NCBI RefSeq assembly: GCF_001293735.1
Contig: NZ_BCAH01000011.1
Coordinates: 1 to 40,252, forward strand
Source: Limosilactobacillus gorillae
Lineage (GTDB): Bacteria; Bacillota; Bacilli; Lactobacillales; Lactobacillaceae
DNA: 40,252 nt
Direction of reading: 5' to 3'
The notes under the pieces: model-generated
The model's input: only the letters and a program-made list of their open reading frames with translations
Told to the model about the DNA's origin: nothing
Database searches by the model: none
Shown: piece by piece, positions 1 to 8,231 of the stretch
Layout: every line of letters starts with the position of its first letter
How positions within the stretch are numbered: the first letter of the stretch is position 1
Program-made: the position numbers and the translations under genes

Positions 1-20
1 CCATAATATATCAATGAAAG

Positions 21-1346
21 TTAATTGGTATGATCGATCTTTTTAACGAGGTAAAGGATCGGGAGACCAACGATCACAATTCCGATAAACAAGAGGACTC
101 CTTCTGGGTCGTTTAAGACTTCACTAATTAAAACAAAGATTCCTCCGGCGATGGCAACCAGTGGAACGAAAGGGTACCACGGTGTTGAGAAGGGACGCTC
201 AACGAGTTTGTTACGTCGTAAGATGAAGATACCAAAGAAGGCTAGGGTGTAGAAGCAATAAACCGTGAATACACACAGGTCCGAAAGGTGATCGGGGTCA
301 AAAAAGAGCATCATAACGGTGGAAAGGGCGATGATAAATAGGGTTGCCACCACGGGACTCTTCGATTTGGGGGTTAGGTAGGAAAGGGAACGGGAGAAGG
401 GTAGGTCATGGCGTTTAGCCATGGCGTAGACAATTCGCGGGAAGGTCAAGATCTTCCCGTTGATTGTTCCCATCATCGAGATGATGATTCCGATTGATAA
501 GAGCTTTCCTCCTATTTGACCAAAGACAGCTGTTGCCAGGTAGGAGGTAGCATTGTCACCTAACTTGTGGATCATTGTGGCAGGCAAGAAACGCAATACC
601 CCGATGGTGATTAAGGTGTAGATTACCAAAACAGTGGTAATTCCAATCACGATGGCCTTGGGGAGGAGTTTTTGAGGATTTTTCATCTCCCCACCGAGGT
701 TGGCGATTAGGATCCATCCATCGTAACCGAAGAGGGTTGCTAAAACGGCGACTCCAAATCCACCACCGGCTTGGTGGATCTGGCCCATGGTTTGGCCGAA
801 GGCGTTATGGTGTCCCCACAAGAGGCCGAAGAAGATAATGGCAGCAATAGGAATTAGTTTACCGGCCGTGGTAATGACGGAAAAGGCAGCGCCCACCTTG
901 TTTTCGAGTAGGTTTAAGGCCCCGATAAAGAGAATTGTAATGAGGGCTAAGGGAATTCGCCAACCACTGGAGAGACCGAAGAGGTTGGTCATCATGATTG
1001 CCATAAAGCCAGCCACTGAGGCGATGATGGCAGGACCGTAAACAATTACTTGCATCCAGCCCGCTAAGAATCCCCAAATTCGACCGTAGAGATTTTCAAT
1101 GTAGACGTACAACCCACCAGTGTAGGGCATTTGCGAACCAATTTCGGCGATGGTTAACCCGGCCGCCAGGGTGATGATTCCCCCAAAAACCCATGCAAAA
1201 ATGGCCATGGTTGAGGATCCAGCGGAGTCTAAAACGGCTCCCTGCTTAAAGAAGATTCCAGAACCGATGATCGTCCCGACGACAATTGAAAGTGCCGACC
1301 ATAGGCCAAGTGAGCGTTTGAGTTCTTCTTGCGGTTGTTCTTGCAT
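21..1346 (-). CDS. steT: SteT-like amino acid exchanger (APC superfamily, LAT family)
   Basis: This is a 441-residue integral membrane protein of the APC superfamily, probably exchanging serine, threonine or related neutral amino acids across the cytoplasmic membrane. The N-terminal first helix carries the family signature VVGTIIGSGIF, followed by AEIGSQMPYTGGLY and, mid-protein, LFGYDGWILIANLGGEMKNP. Both resemble Bacillus subtilis SteT closely. About 12 hydrophobic segments fill the length, which is normal for the family. The start is supported by AAGGAGGG shortly upstream of the ATG at 1346. It stands alone, divergent from rplJ. The family is certain; the substrate is inferred from similarity to SteT remembered from the literature. 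Confidence 0.85.
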   Translation of the reverse strand: MQEQPQEELKRSLGLWSALSIVVGTIIGSGIFFKQGAVLDSAGSSTMAIFAWVFGGIITLAAGLTIAEIGSQMPYTGGLYVYIENLYGRIWGFLAGWMQVIVYGPAIIASVAGFMAIMMTNLFGLSSGWRIPLALITILFIGALNLLENKVGAAFSVITTAGKLIPIAAIIFFGLLWGHHNAFGQTMGQIHQAGGGFGVAVLATLFGYDGWILIANLGGEMKNPQKLLPKAIVIGITTVLVIYTLITIGVLRFLPATMIHKLGDNATSYLATAVFGQIGGKLLSIGIIISMMGTINGKILTFPRIVYAMAKRHDLPFSRSLSYLTPKSKSPVVATLFIIALSTVMMLFFDPDHLSDLCVFTVYCFYTLAFFGIFILRRNKLVERPFSTPWYPFVPLVAIAGGIFVLISEVLNDPEGVLLFIGIVIVGLPILYLVKKIDHTN

Positions 1347-1371
1347 ACTTAATTTACCCTCCTTATTGTCA

Positions 1372-1401
1372 ATTAGAAAAAAATTGTTAATCTGGTTGCA
1401 A
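1372..1401 (-). promoter_or_regulatory. Putative promoter of the SteT-like gene
   Basis: On the minus strand a TTGCAA (-35, 1396-1401) and TCTAAT (-10, 1372-1377) are separated by 18 bases, a short distance upstream of the Shine-Dalgarno of the exchanger gene. The spacing is good but the hexamers are imperfect. The remaining sequence from about 1405 to 1530 shows no gene or clear structure. Confidence 0.35.
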
Positions 1402-1532
1402 TATCTATCCTAACAAAGGCCAAAGACAAAGACAATCCACGTTTTTTAAATGCAAAAGTTCGCTTTTATCCCGAGTATGTACTGAAGGTAGTGAAGGAAA
1501 GAGAACTAGAAACGAACTTTGACGAGAAAGCC

Positions 1533-1561
1533 TTGCATTCATTTTCAATCCATGGTATTCT
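1533..1561 (+). promoter_or_regulatory. Promoter of the rplJL operon
   Basis: TTGCAT (1533-1538) and TATTCT (1556-1561) are separated by exactly 17 bases. They lie just upstream of the L10 leader, which places the transcription start near 1568 and the leader at the 5' end of the transcript. Confidence 0.6.
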
Positions 1562-1566
1562 TACAT

Positions 1567-1680
1567 AGTTGATTAAATATGACTCTGCCTAAGACTCAGG
1601 TGGCGTAAGCCTTAATATCCTGCCGAGGAAGAAATGAAATGTTCCTTCTCTATGTCTGCCAGTCATAGGGATTTTTTTAT
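1567..1680 (+). ncRNA. Ribosomal protein L10 leader (rplJ cis-regulatory RNA)
   Basis: The stretch between the promoter and rplJ contains the hallmark segments of the Firmicutes L10 leader: CTGCCTAAGACTCAGGTGGC near 1586-1605 and CCTGCCGAGG near 1619-1628. In this family the L10(L12)4 complex binds the folded leader and represses its own operon. Here the leader ends in an intrinsic terminator hairpin, so control is probably by transcription attenuation. Recognition is from conserved sequence and position. Confidence 0.85.
1647..1678 (+). terminator. Attenuator terminator in the L10 leader
   Basis: TCTCTATG (1647-1654) pairs with CATAGGGA (1664-1671), with one G-U pair and a 9-base loop, followed by seven T (1672-1678). 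It lies about 40 bases before the rplJ start and after the L10-binding part of the leader, the expected position for an attenuator. Confidence 0.75.
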
Positions 1681-1718
1681 AAATTCCAATCAAACTAACA
1701 TATAGGAGGTGTAATTTT

Positions 1719-2222
1719 ATGAGTGAAGCAGCTATCGCTAAGAAGGCTGAAGCAGTTAAGACTGTTAACGAAATGCTTTTGAACGCTGAATCTGCCATTG
1801 TGGTTGACTACCGTGGTTTGAGTGTTGAAGAAATCACTGACTTGCGTAAGCAACTCCGTGACGCCGACATTAAGATGAGCGTTATCAAGAACAAGATCTT
1901 GGAACGTGCCGTTGAAGGTACTGATTACGAAGATCTTAAGGCAACTTTCGTTGGTCCGACTGCCGTTGCCTTCTCTGATGAAGACCCAATTGCACCAGCA
2001 AAGATCTTGAAGAAGTTCGCTGATGACCACGAAGCCCTTGAAATCAAGGGTGGGGTCATCGAAAAGAAGGTCCAAACGCTTGATGCAATTAACGAATACG
2101 CTACGATGCCTGGTCGTGACGACCTGCTGTCCATGCTTGCTTCCGCATTGCAAGATCCAATGCGCAAGATCGCACGAGCTGTCAAGGCTGTTGCCGACAA
2201 GGGCGACGAAGAAGCCGCTTAA
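1719..2222 (+). CDS. rplJ: 50S ribosomal protein L10
   Basis: This 167-residue protein is L10 of the large ribosomal subunit. It anchors the L7/L12 dimers of the stalk that recruits elongation factors, and it autoregulates its operon through the upstream leader. The N-terminal half carries the rRNA-binding region with the typical [20 protein letters not shown] segment, and the C-terminal helix ends in an acidic tail that binds L12. Length is normal. An AGGAGGT Shine-Dalgarno at 1704-1710 supports the ATG. It is co-transcribed with rplL after a 69-base gap. Confidence 0.98.
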   Translation: MSEAAIAKKAEAVKTVNEMLLNAESAIVVDYRGLSVEEITDLRKQLRDADIKMSVIKNKILERAVEGTDYEDLKATFVGPTAVAFSDEDPIAPAKILKKFADDHEALEIKGGVIEKKVQTLDAINEYATMPGRDDLLSMLASALQDPMRKIARAVKAVADKGDEEAA

Positions 2223-2291
2223 GCAACATCGTTACGTTATCGTATCGACCATTAAAACAAATCATTACCTAGAATATTGGAGGAAAATAAC

Positions 2292-2657
2292 ATGGCTTTT
2301 GATAAGGATGCTATCATCGCTTCCCTCAAGGAAGCTTCTATCTCTGACCTTAACGACCTTGTTAAGGCAATCGAAGAAGAATTCGACGTTTCTGCTGCTG
2401 CTCCGGTAGCTGTTGCCGGTGCTGCTGGTGGCGAAGCTGCTGCTAAGGACAGCTTCACCGTAGAACTTACTTCTGCAGGTTCTGCTAAGGTTAAGGTTAT
2501 CAAGGTGGTTAAGGACATCACCGGTCTTGGCCTTAAGGATGCAAAGGCCCTCGTTGACGGTGCACCTTCCAACGTTAAGGAAGATGTTAAGGAAGACGAA
2601 GCCAACGACATCAAGGCTAAGCTTGAAGAAGTTGGTGCATCTGTTACCCTTAAGTAA
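2292..2657 (+). CDS. rplL: 50S ribosomal protein L7/L12
   Basis: This 121-residue stalk protein binds L10 as dimers and stimulates GTP hydrolysis by translation factors. The N-terminal dimerisation region (about 1-35) is followed by an Ala/Gly-rich hinge (about 38-55) and the compact C-terminal domain with [20 protein letters not shown] and [12 protein letters not shown]. The start at 2292 is preferred over a TTG at 2277 because GGAGG at 2279-2283 lies correctly before this ATG and the protein then begins MAFDKD. A terminator follows directly. Confidence 0.98.
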   Translation: MAFDKDAIIASLKEASISDLNDLVKAIEEEFDVSAAAPVAVAGAAGGEAAAKDSFTVELTSAGSAKVKVIKVVKDITGLGLKDAKALVDGAPSNVKEDVKEDEANDIKAKLEEVGASVTLK

Positions 2658-2670
2658 TAGATCATCTTCA

Positions 2671-2703
2671 AAAAGCACTCACTACTGGTGGGTGCTTTTT
2701 TTA
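2671..2703 (+). terminator. Terminator of rplJL
   Basis: AAAAGCACTCAC (2671-2682) pairs with GTGGGTGCTTTT across a short loop, and the right arm runs into a T-tract. It begins just after the rplL stop codon. Confidence 0.85.
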
Positions 2704-2836
2704 TACATAAAATATACACATTAAACCATTATATTATTTATGTGGTTGTGGAGCTCTCCATTCGTTCTCCAACCAAATTTCCCTAATTTAGACCAAAGTT
2801 TTTATTTGGAAACAAATTCACTATTTCACATGCTTA

Positions 2837-2978
2837 TGAAAACGCTTCCTCAGTTAATGGATGGGTTATCGATTTTGTGTATTGATATTAAAATCACAAT
2901 CTTTGGTGGCATTTAACACTAGATCTTATGACAAAAGGCGTAAACCTTGTTGACTAAATCACAAAACGGTATTAAAGT
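2837..2978 (+). promoter_or_regulatory. adhE upstream region: cre-like site, Rex-like site and promoter
   Basis: The 375-base gap before adhE holds no gene. A cre-like sequence TGAAAACGCTTCCT lies at 2837-2850, with two departures from TGWAANCGNTNWCA. TTGTTGACTAAATCACAA at 2947-2964 resembles the NADH-sensing Rex operator TTGTGA-N6-TCACAA. It overlaps a TTGACT -35 (2950-2955), which is 17 bases from TAAAGT (2973-2978). Redox control of adhE by Rex and catabolite control by CcpA are established in several Firmicutes; their action here is inferred from sequence only. Confidence 0.45.
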
Positions 2979-3032
2979 TATAACCGTAAACAAGTTAATT
3001 TCTTCACAAAACCTGAGGAGGAAGCTTAAAAA

Positions 3033-5636
3033 ATGGCGAAGCAAAGTGAACCACAAAAGATGACAAAGACCGAAAAAATGGTTGATGACCTGGTTAAGAA
3101 GGCCCACCAGGCACTCGATATTATGAGTGAGTTTGATCAAGCAAAGGTTGATTACATTACTCACCAAATGGTCGAAGCTGGTCAAGATAAGCACATGGAA
3201 CTGGCAATTGAAGCCGTCAAGGAAACAGGACGAGGCGTTGTCGAAGATAAGGCAATTAAGAACATGTTTGCCACTGAAGAAATCTGGCACAACATTCGTA
3301 AGGACCACACCGTTGGAGTGATCAAAGATAACGAAGCTGATGAACTAATCACAGTAGCTGAACCCCTCGGGGTTTTAGCCGGGATCACGCCAGTAACGAA
3401 CCCGACTTCAACAACCCTCTTCAAGGCAATCATTGCCATGAAGACCCGCAACCCAATCATCTTCTCCTTCCACCCCCAAGCCTTAGAATGTTCTCGTAAT
3501 GCTGCTCGCATCGTTCGAGATGCTGCTATTGCTGCCGGAGCACCAGAGGGGGCAATTCAATGGATTGACGAACCAAGTCGGGAATCATCGACAGCTTTGA
3601 TCAATAATCCAGGAATTGCTTGCACGCTGGCAACTGGTGGCCCTGGGATGGTTAAGGCAGCCTACTCCACCGGGAAGCCGGCACTTGGGGTTGGGCCTGG
3701 TAACGGTCCGGTTTACATTGAAAAGACGGCTAAGATTGGTCGGGCTGTGAACGATATTGTCTTATCCAAGACCTTTGATAATGGGATGATTTGCGCAACC
3801 GAAAACTCGGCTGTTATTGACCACGAAATCTACGATGAGGTTAAGGCGGACTTAAAGGCTAACCGAGTTTATTTCGTTCCGCAAAATGAACACGCTAAGC
3901 TGCGTAAGACCATGTTTAACGAACAGACCGGTGGGGTTAACGGTCCAATTGCTGGTAAATCGGCAATGCAGATTGCAAAGATGGCTAATATTAAGGTTCC
4001 AGAAGATACCCAAGTCCTGGCCGTGGAAGTCAATGCAATTGGTAAGCAGGAATTACTGTCCGGTGAAAAACTGAGCCCAGTTCTGTCCGTTTACAAGGCA
4101 ATGGATCAGCAAGATGCCTTCGAAAAGTGTGCCGCCCTGCTTAATTACGGGGGCCTGGGCCACACGGCTGCCATTCAAACTCAAGACATGGACCTGGCTC
4201 GTGAATTTGGGGTTGCCATGAAGGCCTCCCGGATCATTGTTAACTCTCCATCCGGCCTTGGTGGAATTGGGAATATCTACAACCGGATGACCCCATCTTT
4301 GACGCTTGGGACTGGGTCATGGGGTGAGAACTCAATTTCCCACAACGTAACCGATTATGACTTGCTGAACGTAAAGACAATTGCCAAGAGGCGGAATAAT
4401 ATGCAATGGATTAAATTACCACGAATTTACTTCGAACGTGACTCCGTTCGTTACCTCAAGGACATGCCAGGCATCAACCGGGTCTTCATCGTTACCGGTC
4501 CGTCAATCCAGGCCCATGGTTACGTGGACGTGGTTACAGACCAACTGAAGTTGCGTGAAAACGACGTTCAATACTTAGTCTTCTCCAATGTTGAAGCCGA
4601 CCCATCAACGACGACGGTTGAAAAAGGGGTCGCCCTAATGAAGAGCTTTAAGCCGGATACGATCATCGCGCTTGGTGGGGGGTCCCCACTGGATGCTGCT
4701 AAGGGAATGTGGATGTTTTACGAAGACGAAAATGCTTCCTTCTTCGGTGCTAAGCAAAAGTTCCTGAACATCCGTAAGCGGGCTTACCGTTTTGACAAGC
4801 CAAAGAAGGCCCAAATGGTGGCCATCCCAACCACTTCTGGGACTGGGTCTGAAGTAACTCCGTTCGCGGTTATTACGGACGCTAAAACCCACGTTAAGTA
4901 CCCACTAGCTGACTACGCACTGACACCGGATGTTGCCATCGTTGATCCGCAATTCGTTGACACAGTTCCAAAGGGTAACATTGCCGCATCTGGGTTAGAT
5001 GTCTTGTGCCACTCGATTGAATCCTACGTTTCTAATATGGCTTCCGATTACACACGGCCGCTATCCTTGCAAGCCATCAAGCTTGTTTTTGATAACCTAA
5101 CTGCTTCATACAATGGTGATGAAGAAGCCCGGGCCGCTATGCATAATGCATCAACCCTAGCTGGGATGGCCTTCGGAAATGCCTTCTTAGGGATCAACCA
5201 CTCGATTGCCCACAAGTTAGGGGGAGAATTTGGTTTGACCCACGGGATCGCAATTGCTATCACGATGCCGCACGTTATCAAGTTCAACGCCACTCTGCCA
5301 AAGAAGTTCACTACCTGGCCGAAGTACGAGGCCTTCCGGGCAGCTGATGATTACGCAACAATCGCTCGTACAATTGGCTTGACCGGAGAAACCAACGAAG
5401 AGCTGATTAGTAAGCTGTGCGATAAGATCAAAGACTTGGCTCATTCGGTTGGGGTAACCTTAAGCTTGAAGGCTTGGGGTGTTGATAAGGCCCACTTTGA
5501 TAAGGTTGTTGACCACTTAGCCGTCTTGGCCTACGAAGATCAATGCACGACCGCTAATCCGCAAGAACCATTAATTGCCGATCTGAAGCAAATTATGATC
5601 GACGAATACGATGGTAAGGGTGTCGAAACCAAGTAA
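3033..5636 (+). CDS. adhE: Bifunctional acetaldehyde-CoA/alcohol dehydrogenase
   Basis: AdhE reduces acetyl-CoA to acetaldehyde and then to ethanol with NADH. In heterofermentative lactobacilli this is the main NAD+-regenerating branch from acetyl phosphate. The 867-residue length is full for the fusion. The N-terminal aldehyde dehydrogenase half (about 1-440) has the catalytic Cys near residue 254 in NGMICATENS. The C-terminal iron alcohol dehydrogenase half (about 460-867) has GGGSPLDAAKGM and the metal-binding histidine region GLDVLCHSIESY and NHSIAHKLGGEFGLTHG. Both halves look intact. GAGGAGGAAGC precedes the ATG. It is monocistronic, with Rex-like and cre-like sites upstream and a terminator downstream. 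Confidence 0.97.
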   Translation: MAKQSEPQKMTKTEKMVDDLVKKAHQALDIMSEFDQAKVDYITHQMVEAGQDKHMELAIEAVKETGRGVVEDKAIKNMFATEEIWHNIRKDHTVGVIKDNEADELITVAEPLGVLAGITPVTNPTSTTLFKAIIAMKTRNPIIFSFHPQALECSRNAARIVRDAAIAAGAPEGAIQWIDEPSRESSTALINNPGIACTLATGGPGMVKAAYSTGKPALGVGPGNGPVYIEKTAKIGRAVNDIVLSKTFDNGMICATENSAVIDHEIYDEVKADLKANRVYFVPQNEHAKLRKTMFNEQTGGVNGPIAGKSAMQIAKMANIKVPEDTQVLAVEVNAIGKQELLSGEKLSPVLSVYKAMDQQDAFEKCAALLNYGGLGHTAAIQTQDMDLAREFGVAMKASRIIVNSPSGLGGIGNIYNRMTPSLTLGTGSWGENSISHNVTDYDLLNVKTIAKRRNNMQWIKLPRIYFERDSVRYLKDMPGINRVFIVTGPSIQAHGYVDVVTDQLKLRENDVQYLVFSNVEADPSTTTVEKGVALMKSFKPDTIIALGGGSPLDAAKGMWMFYEDENASFFGAKQKFLNIRKRAYRFDKPKKAQMVAIPTTSGTGSEVTPFAVITDAKTHVKYPLADYALTPDVAIVDPQFVDTVPKGNIAASGLDVLCHSIESYVSNMASDYTRPLSLQAIKLVFDNLTASYNGDEEARAAMHNASTLAGMAFGNAFLGINHSIAHKLGGEFGLTHGIAIAITMPHVIKFNATLPKKFTTWPKYEAFRAADDYATIARTIGLTGETNEELISKLCDKIKDLAHSVGVTLSLKAWGVDKAHFDKVVDHLAVLAYEDQCTTANPQEPLIADLKQIMIDEYDGKGVETK

Positions 5637-5660
5637 TAATAAAAAAATTATAATGAGAGC

Positions 5661-5690
5661 CTGAAGTGTCATAAAAATATTTGACACTCA
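5661..5690. repeat. Inverted repeat between adhE and its terminator
   Basis: AGTGTCA (5665-5671) and TGACACT (5682-5688) form a perfect 7-bp inverted repeat around a 10-base A/T spacer, extended outward by CTG/CAG with one bulged A. No T-run follows, so it is not a terminator itself. It could be a protein-binding operator or an RNA-stabilising hairpin at the adhE 3' end. Confidence 0.5.
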
Positions 5691-5707
5691 GTAACTTCTT
5701 AGGGTTT

Positions 5708-5749
5708 GGAATGACATTGAATGGATTCATTCGATGTCATTCCTTTTTT
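5708..5749 (+). terminator. Terminator of adhE
   Basis: GGAATGACAT (5708-5717) pairs perfectly with ATGTCATTCC (5734-5743). The stem continues inward through GAATG/CATTC to a 4-base loop, and six T follow (5744-5749). A possible in-frame ATG for the downstream kinase at 5721 lies inside this stem, which argues against that start. Confidence 0.9.
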
Positions 5750-5792
5750 ACTTCATCTTGTATTAGTAGTGAGGACGTTATATTATTTCCGT

Positions 5793-7529
5793 ATGTATTC
5801 ACAAACTTATCAACAACCAAGAAAATTATTTTCAGTCTACGGCTTACTATTATCATTTTTGCTGGTAGTTGCGGTAATTTTAGTTGTTTCAATTCAAGCA
5901 ACGCGCGCTAATAGGATCAGCTTAGTTCAGAGTGGTCATGAGTATCGAATTAACCAGTTGCATCAGTCAATATCAGGTGTTCGTCATGGTGATCTAGTCA
6001 AAAAAATTGATGGGGTCAACATCAATCAATCTCCAATGGCAACAAAAAACTTGGTGATATCAAATGCACGGTCGCTTCAAGTCCAACGAGGTCAGCATGT
6101 TCAAACGGTTAAACTTCCTAGCCAATCTGTTTTCAGTCAAAGTTTAATAATGGCCGGAATTGGCCTTGGGATCTTTTTGAGCTCTTCGTTGGCTTTATAT
6201 CGGCGCCGATATAGTAATCAAGAGCGATACTTACGTTTATTTGCGTTCTTTTTAGCACTCGGTCTAATGTCAATAGTACCATCAAGTGTTGGTAATTGGC
6301 TGGGCCGCTTATGGGTGATTGTTTTTATGTCGACCTTGCCGATGATAATTCGGAAACTAATGGTATCGGCTAATATACGATCAATTTTAGGTTTTATTAC
6401 GTTGGGGTTTGCCTATTTTAATCCGCTTTTATATTTAGCAGTTTGGTTCAATCTATTGCCGAACTGGTCCTGGCTGATCAATTATTTAAATGGCTGGGGG
6501 ATCTTTATTCTTCCGTTGGGATTATTGATGGCAGTTTTTTATGAGGAGCAGCGTCAAAGAGCAACCACTCAAACTAAAGTCAACCTAGCCTTAGTCCTTC
6601 TAGTCTCACTATTACCGTTATATTTTTTGTATCTATATCCGATTGTTAAAGTGAATTTATCATTTGAAGGCTTAATCCTATTTTTAGTGTTCTTGGTAGT
6701 TGGAGTTATCCATACGTTAATTGTCCGTCGGCAAATTACGAACTTATACCACTTACCATCTTGGCTAATTAATAGTTTGATGTTAGTAATTGTTAGCGGG
6801 GTGATTTATCTCTTAGGCTGGTTACTAATGGCTATTCCAATTTGGTTAGGGGTAGTGTACCTATTTATTTTTCTTTTGGCCATGCGTCCGTTCCTACAAG
6901 AGTACTTTATGATCATGATGAACTCAGATAATCAGCGTGACTTGTCAATCTTTAAAGCCGTCGAAGCAGAGCGTGAGCAGTTAGCAACGATGATTCACGA
7001 TACGACCATTCAAGAGGTTATTCTAGCTAAACGACGAATTGGTGAGTCTAACTCACGAGTCAACGTGACTCTGGATGATGTCATTTATGAATTACGCTCA
7101 CTATGCACAAGGATCTATCCTTTATTTGTGGACCAAATTGGTGTTAGTCGGTCGATAACGAAAATGTTATCTGATCTCCAAAAGCAACTACCGGTTGAAA
7201 TTCAATGGGATCAGCATAGTAATTTGTTAGAAAGTTTGGATCCACAAGTCGGTAATTTCTTAGTTCGGTCAATTCAGGAGAATATTATCAACGGGATTAA
7301 GCATGGTCAGGCTAATCAGTTTGATATCTGTTGTTTTGATAACGGCCACCAACTCAACATTCAAATGGTCGATAACGGGCATGGCGAGATGAAGATTCGA
7401 GATCAGGTTGGCCACTATGGTCTATCACAAGTCCAAGCTAAGTTAACGATGCTGGGTGGCTATCTAAAAAAAGAAAAGATCGCGGCTGGGAATCGAGTTA
7501 CCTTAGTTATTCCAATGAGGGAAAAGTAG
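5793..7529 (+). CDS. ComP-like membrane sensor histidine kinase with PDZ-like domain
   Basis: This is a sensor kinase of the HPK7/NarL-partner class. From the ATG at 5793 it has 578 residues; an in-frame ATG at 5721 would lie within the adhE terminator stem. One transmembrane helix near the N-terminus is followed by an external segment with a PDZ-like core, SGVRHGDLVKKIDGVNIN. About seven to nine further helices follow, then a cytoplasmic kinase. The phosphoacceptor His is in MIHDTTIQEVILAKRR (codon at 6996-6998), and the ATP-binding N box is NIINGIKHGQANQF with VDNGHGEMKI and GHYGLSQVQAKL. The order TM-PDZ-multiple TM-HisKA_3-HATPase matches Bacillus ComP, without its linker domain. Its stop abuts the regulator start. 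Leu codons are mostly TTA, unlike adhE. The ligand is unknown. Confidence 0.85.
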   Translation: MYSQTYQQPRKLFSVYGLLLSFLLVVAVILVVSIQATRANRISLVQSGHEYRINQLHQSISGVRHGDLVKKIDGVNINQSPMATKNLVISNARSLQVQRGQHVQTVKLPSQSVFSQSLIMAGIGLGIFLSSSLALYRRRYSNQERYLRLFAFFLALGLMSIVPSSVGNWLGRLWVIVFMSTLPMIIRKLMVSANIRSILGFITLGFAYFNPLLYLAVWFNLLPNWSWLINYLNGWGIFILPLGLLMAVFYEEQRQRATTQTKVNLALVLLVSLLPLYFLYLYPIVKVNLSFEGLILFLVFLVVGVIHTLIVRRQITNLYHLPSWLINSLMLVIVSGVIYLLGWLLMAIPIWLGVVYLFIFLLAMRPFLQEYFMIMMNSDNQRDLSIFKAVEAEREQLATMIHDTTIQEVILAKRRIGESNSRVNVTLDDVIYELRSLCTRIYPLFVDQIGVSRSITKMLSDLQKQLPVEIQWDQHSNLLESLDPQVGNFLVRSIQENIINGIKHGQANQFDICCFDNGHQLNIQMVDNGHGEMKIRDQVGHYGLSQVQAKLTMLGGYLKKEKIAAGNRVTLVIPMREK

Positions 7530-8138
7530 ATGGAAAAAATTCAATTAGTGTTAGTAGATGATCATGAAATGGTTCTTCAAAGTTTAGCGCACCAATTAAG
7601 TCAAATTGGGGACCTAGAGATCATGGCTGCCTTCAGTAAGTCCCGCGATCTCCTATTATTTTTAAAAGATTACCAACCAGATATGATCATCATGGACGTA
7701 ATGTTGGATGAGCAAACAGCTTTCACCCTGCTTGAGCAAATAAAACAAACGGCAATTGAGTTACCTAAAGTAATTTTTATTTCTGGATATTATGATCAGC
7801 AACTTCATCAAAAAGCACTCCAGATAGGGGTAAAGGCTTTTTTGAATAAAGAGGCCTCGACAAAGGAACTGGTTGACGCAATTCGGTCAGTCAGTCAGGG
7901 AAATGTGGTCATTCCGGATGACGTTTTTAATCAGCCTGACGATGAGATTTTATCATCAGTTGAGTTGGAGGTTTTAAGATTGATGGCTGCCGAGGAGACC
8001 AATGCTCAAATTGCGGCGGAACTCTTTATTAGCCGCCGGACGGTAGAGTCCCACGTCAGTAATATTTGCCGGAAATTAGGTGTCAATGGGCGAATTGGGG
8101 CAGTTCGCGAAGCCCTGCGGAAAAAGATAATTGAATAG
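7530..8138 (+). CDS. ComA/NarL-family response regulator
   Basis: This 202-residue regulator is the partner of the preceding kinase, starting at the base after its stop codon. The receiver domain (about 1-120) has the acidic pair D10-D11, phosphoacceptor D56 in IIMDVML, and conserved K in FLNKEAST. The LuxR-type helix-turn-helix is at about 138-200, with SSVELEVLRLMAAEETNAQI and ISRRTVESHVSNI. All receiver residues look functional. It is probably a DNA-binding activator acting after phosphorylation. The next operon, just beyond a terminator, is the obvious candidate target. No clear ComA-box dyad was identified there by eye. Confidence 0.92.
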   Translation: MEKIQLVLVDDHEMVLQSLAHQLSQIGDLEIMAAFSKSRDLLLFLKDYQPDMIIMDVMLDEQTAFTLLEQIKQTAIELPKVIFISGYYDQQLHQKALQIGVKAFLNKEASTKELVDAIRSVSQGNVVIPDDVFNQPDDEILSSVELEVLRLMAAEETNAQIAAELFISRRTVESHVSNICRKLGVNGRIGAVREALRKKIIE

Positions 8139-8152
8139 GTGTGGAAGTGAGC

Positions 8153-8185
8153 AAAAAGCATTCGTGATTTACGGATGCTTTTTTT
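8153..8185 (+). terminator. Terminator of the two-component operon
   Basis: AAAAAGCATTCGT (8153-8165) pairs with ACGGATGCTTTTT across a 5-base loop, with one G-U pair, and ends in seven T. It separates the kinase-regulator transcript from the AvrD-like operon, so the latter needs its own promoter. A TATAAG at 8197-8202 is a possible -10, but no good -35 is visible, which would suit an activator-dependent promoter. Confidence 0.8.
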
Positions 8186-8231
8186 ATATCGATTTTTATA
8201 AGATGGTCACGTCAACAAAGGAGGTATAGCA

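Noticed and set aside
1695-2153. 152-residue minus-strand reading frame opposite rplJ
   Set aside because: Entirely antisense to rplJ, no family resemblance; codon-bias shadow.
2252-2719. 155-residue minus-strand reading frame opposite rplL
   Set aside because: It is the complement of a highly biased ribosomal gene, has low-complexity Ser/Ala composition and no Shine-Dalgarno.
5721-5792. N-terminal extension of the histidine kinase from ATG 5721
   Set aside because: The ATG and following bases form the stem of the adhE terminator, and the extra residues have no Shine-Dalgarno support.
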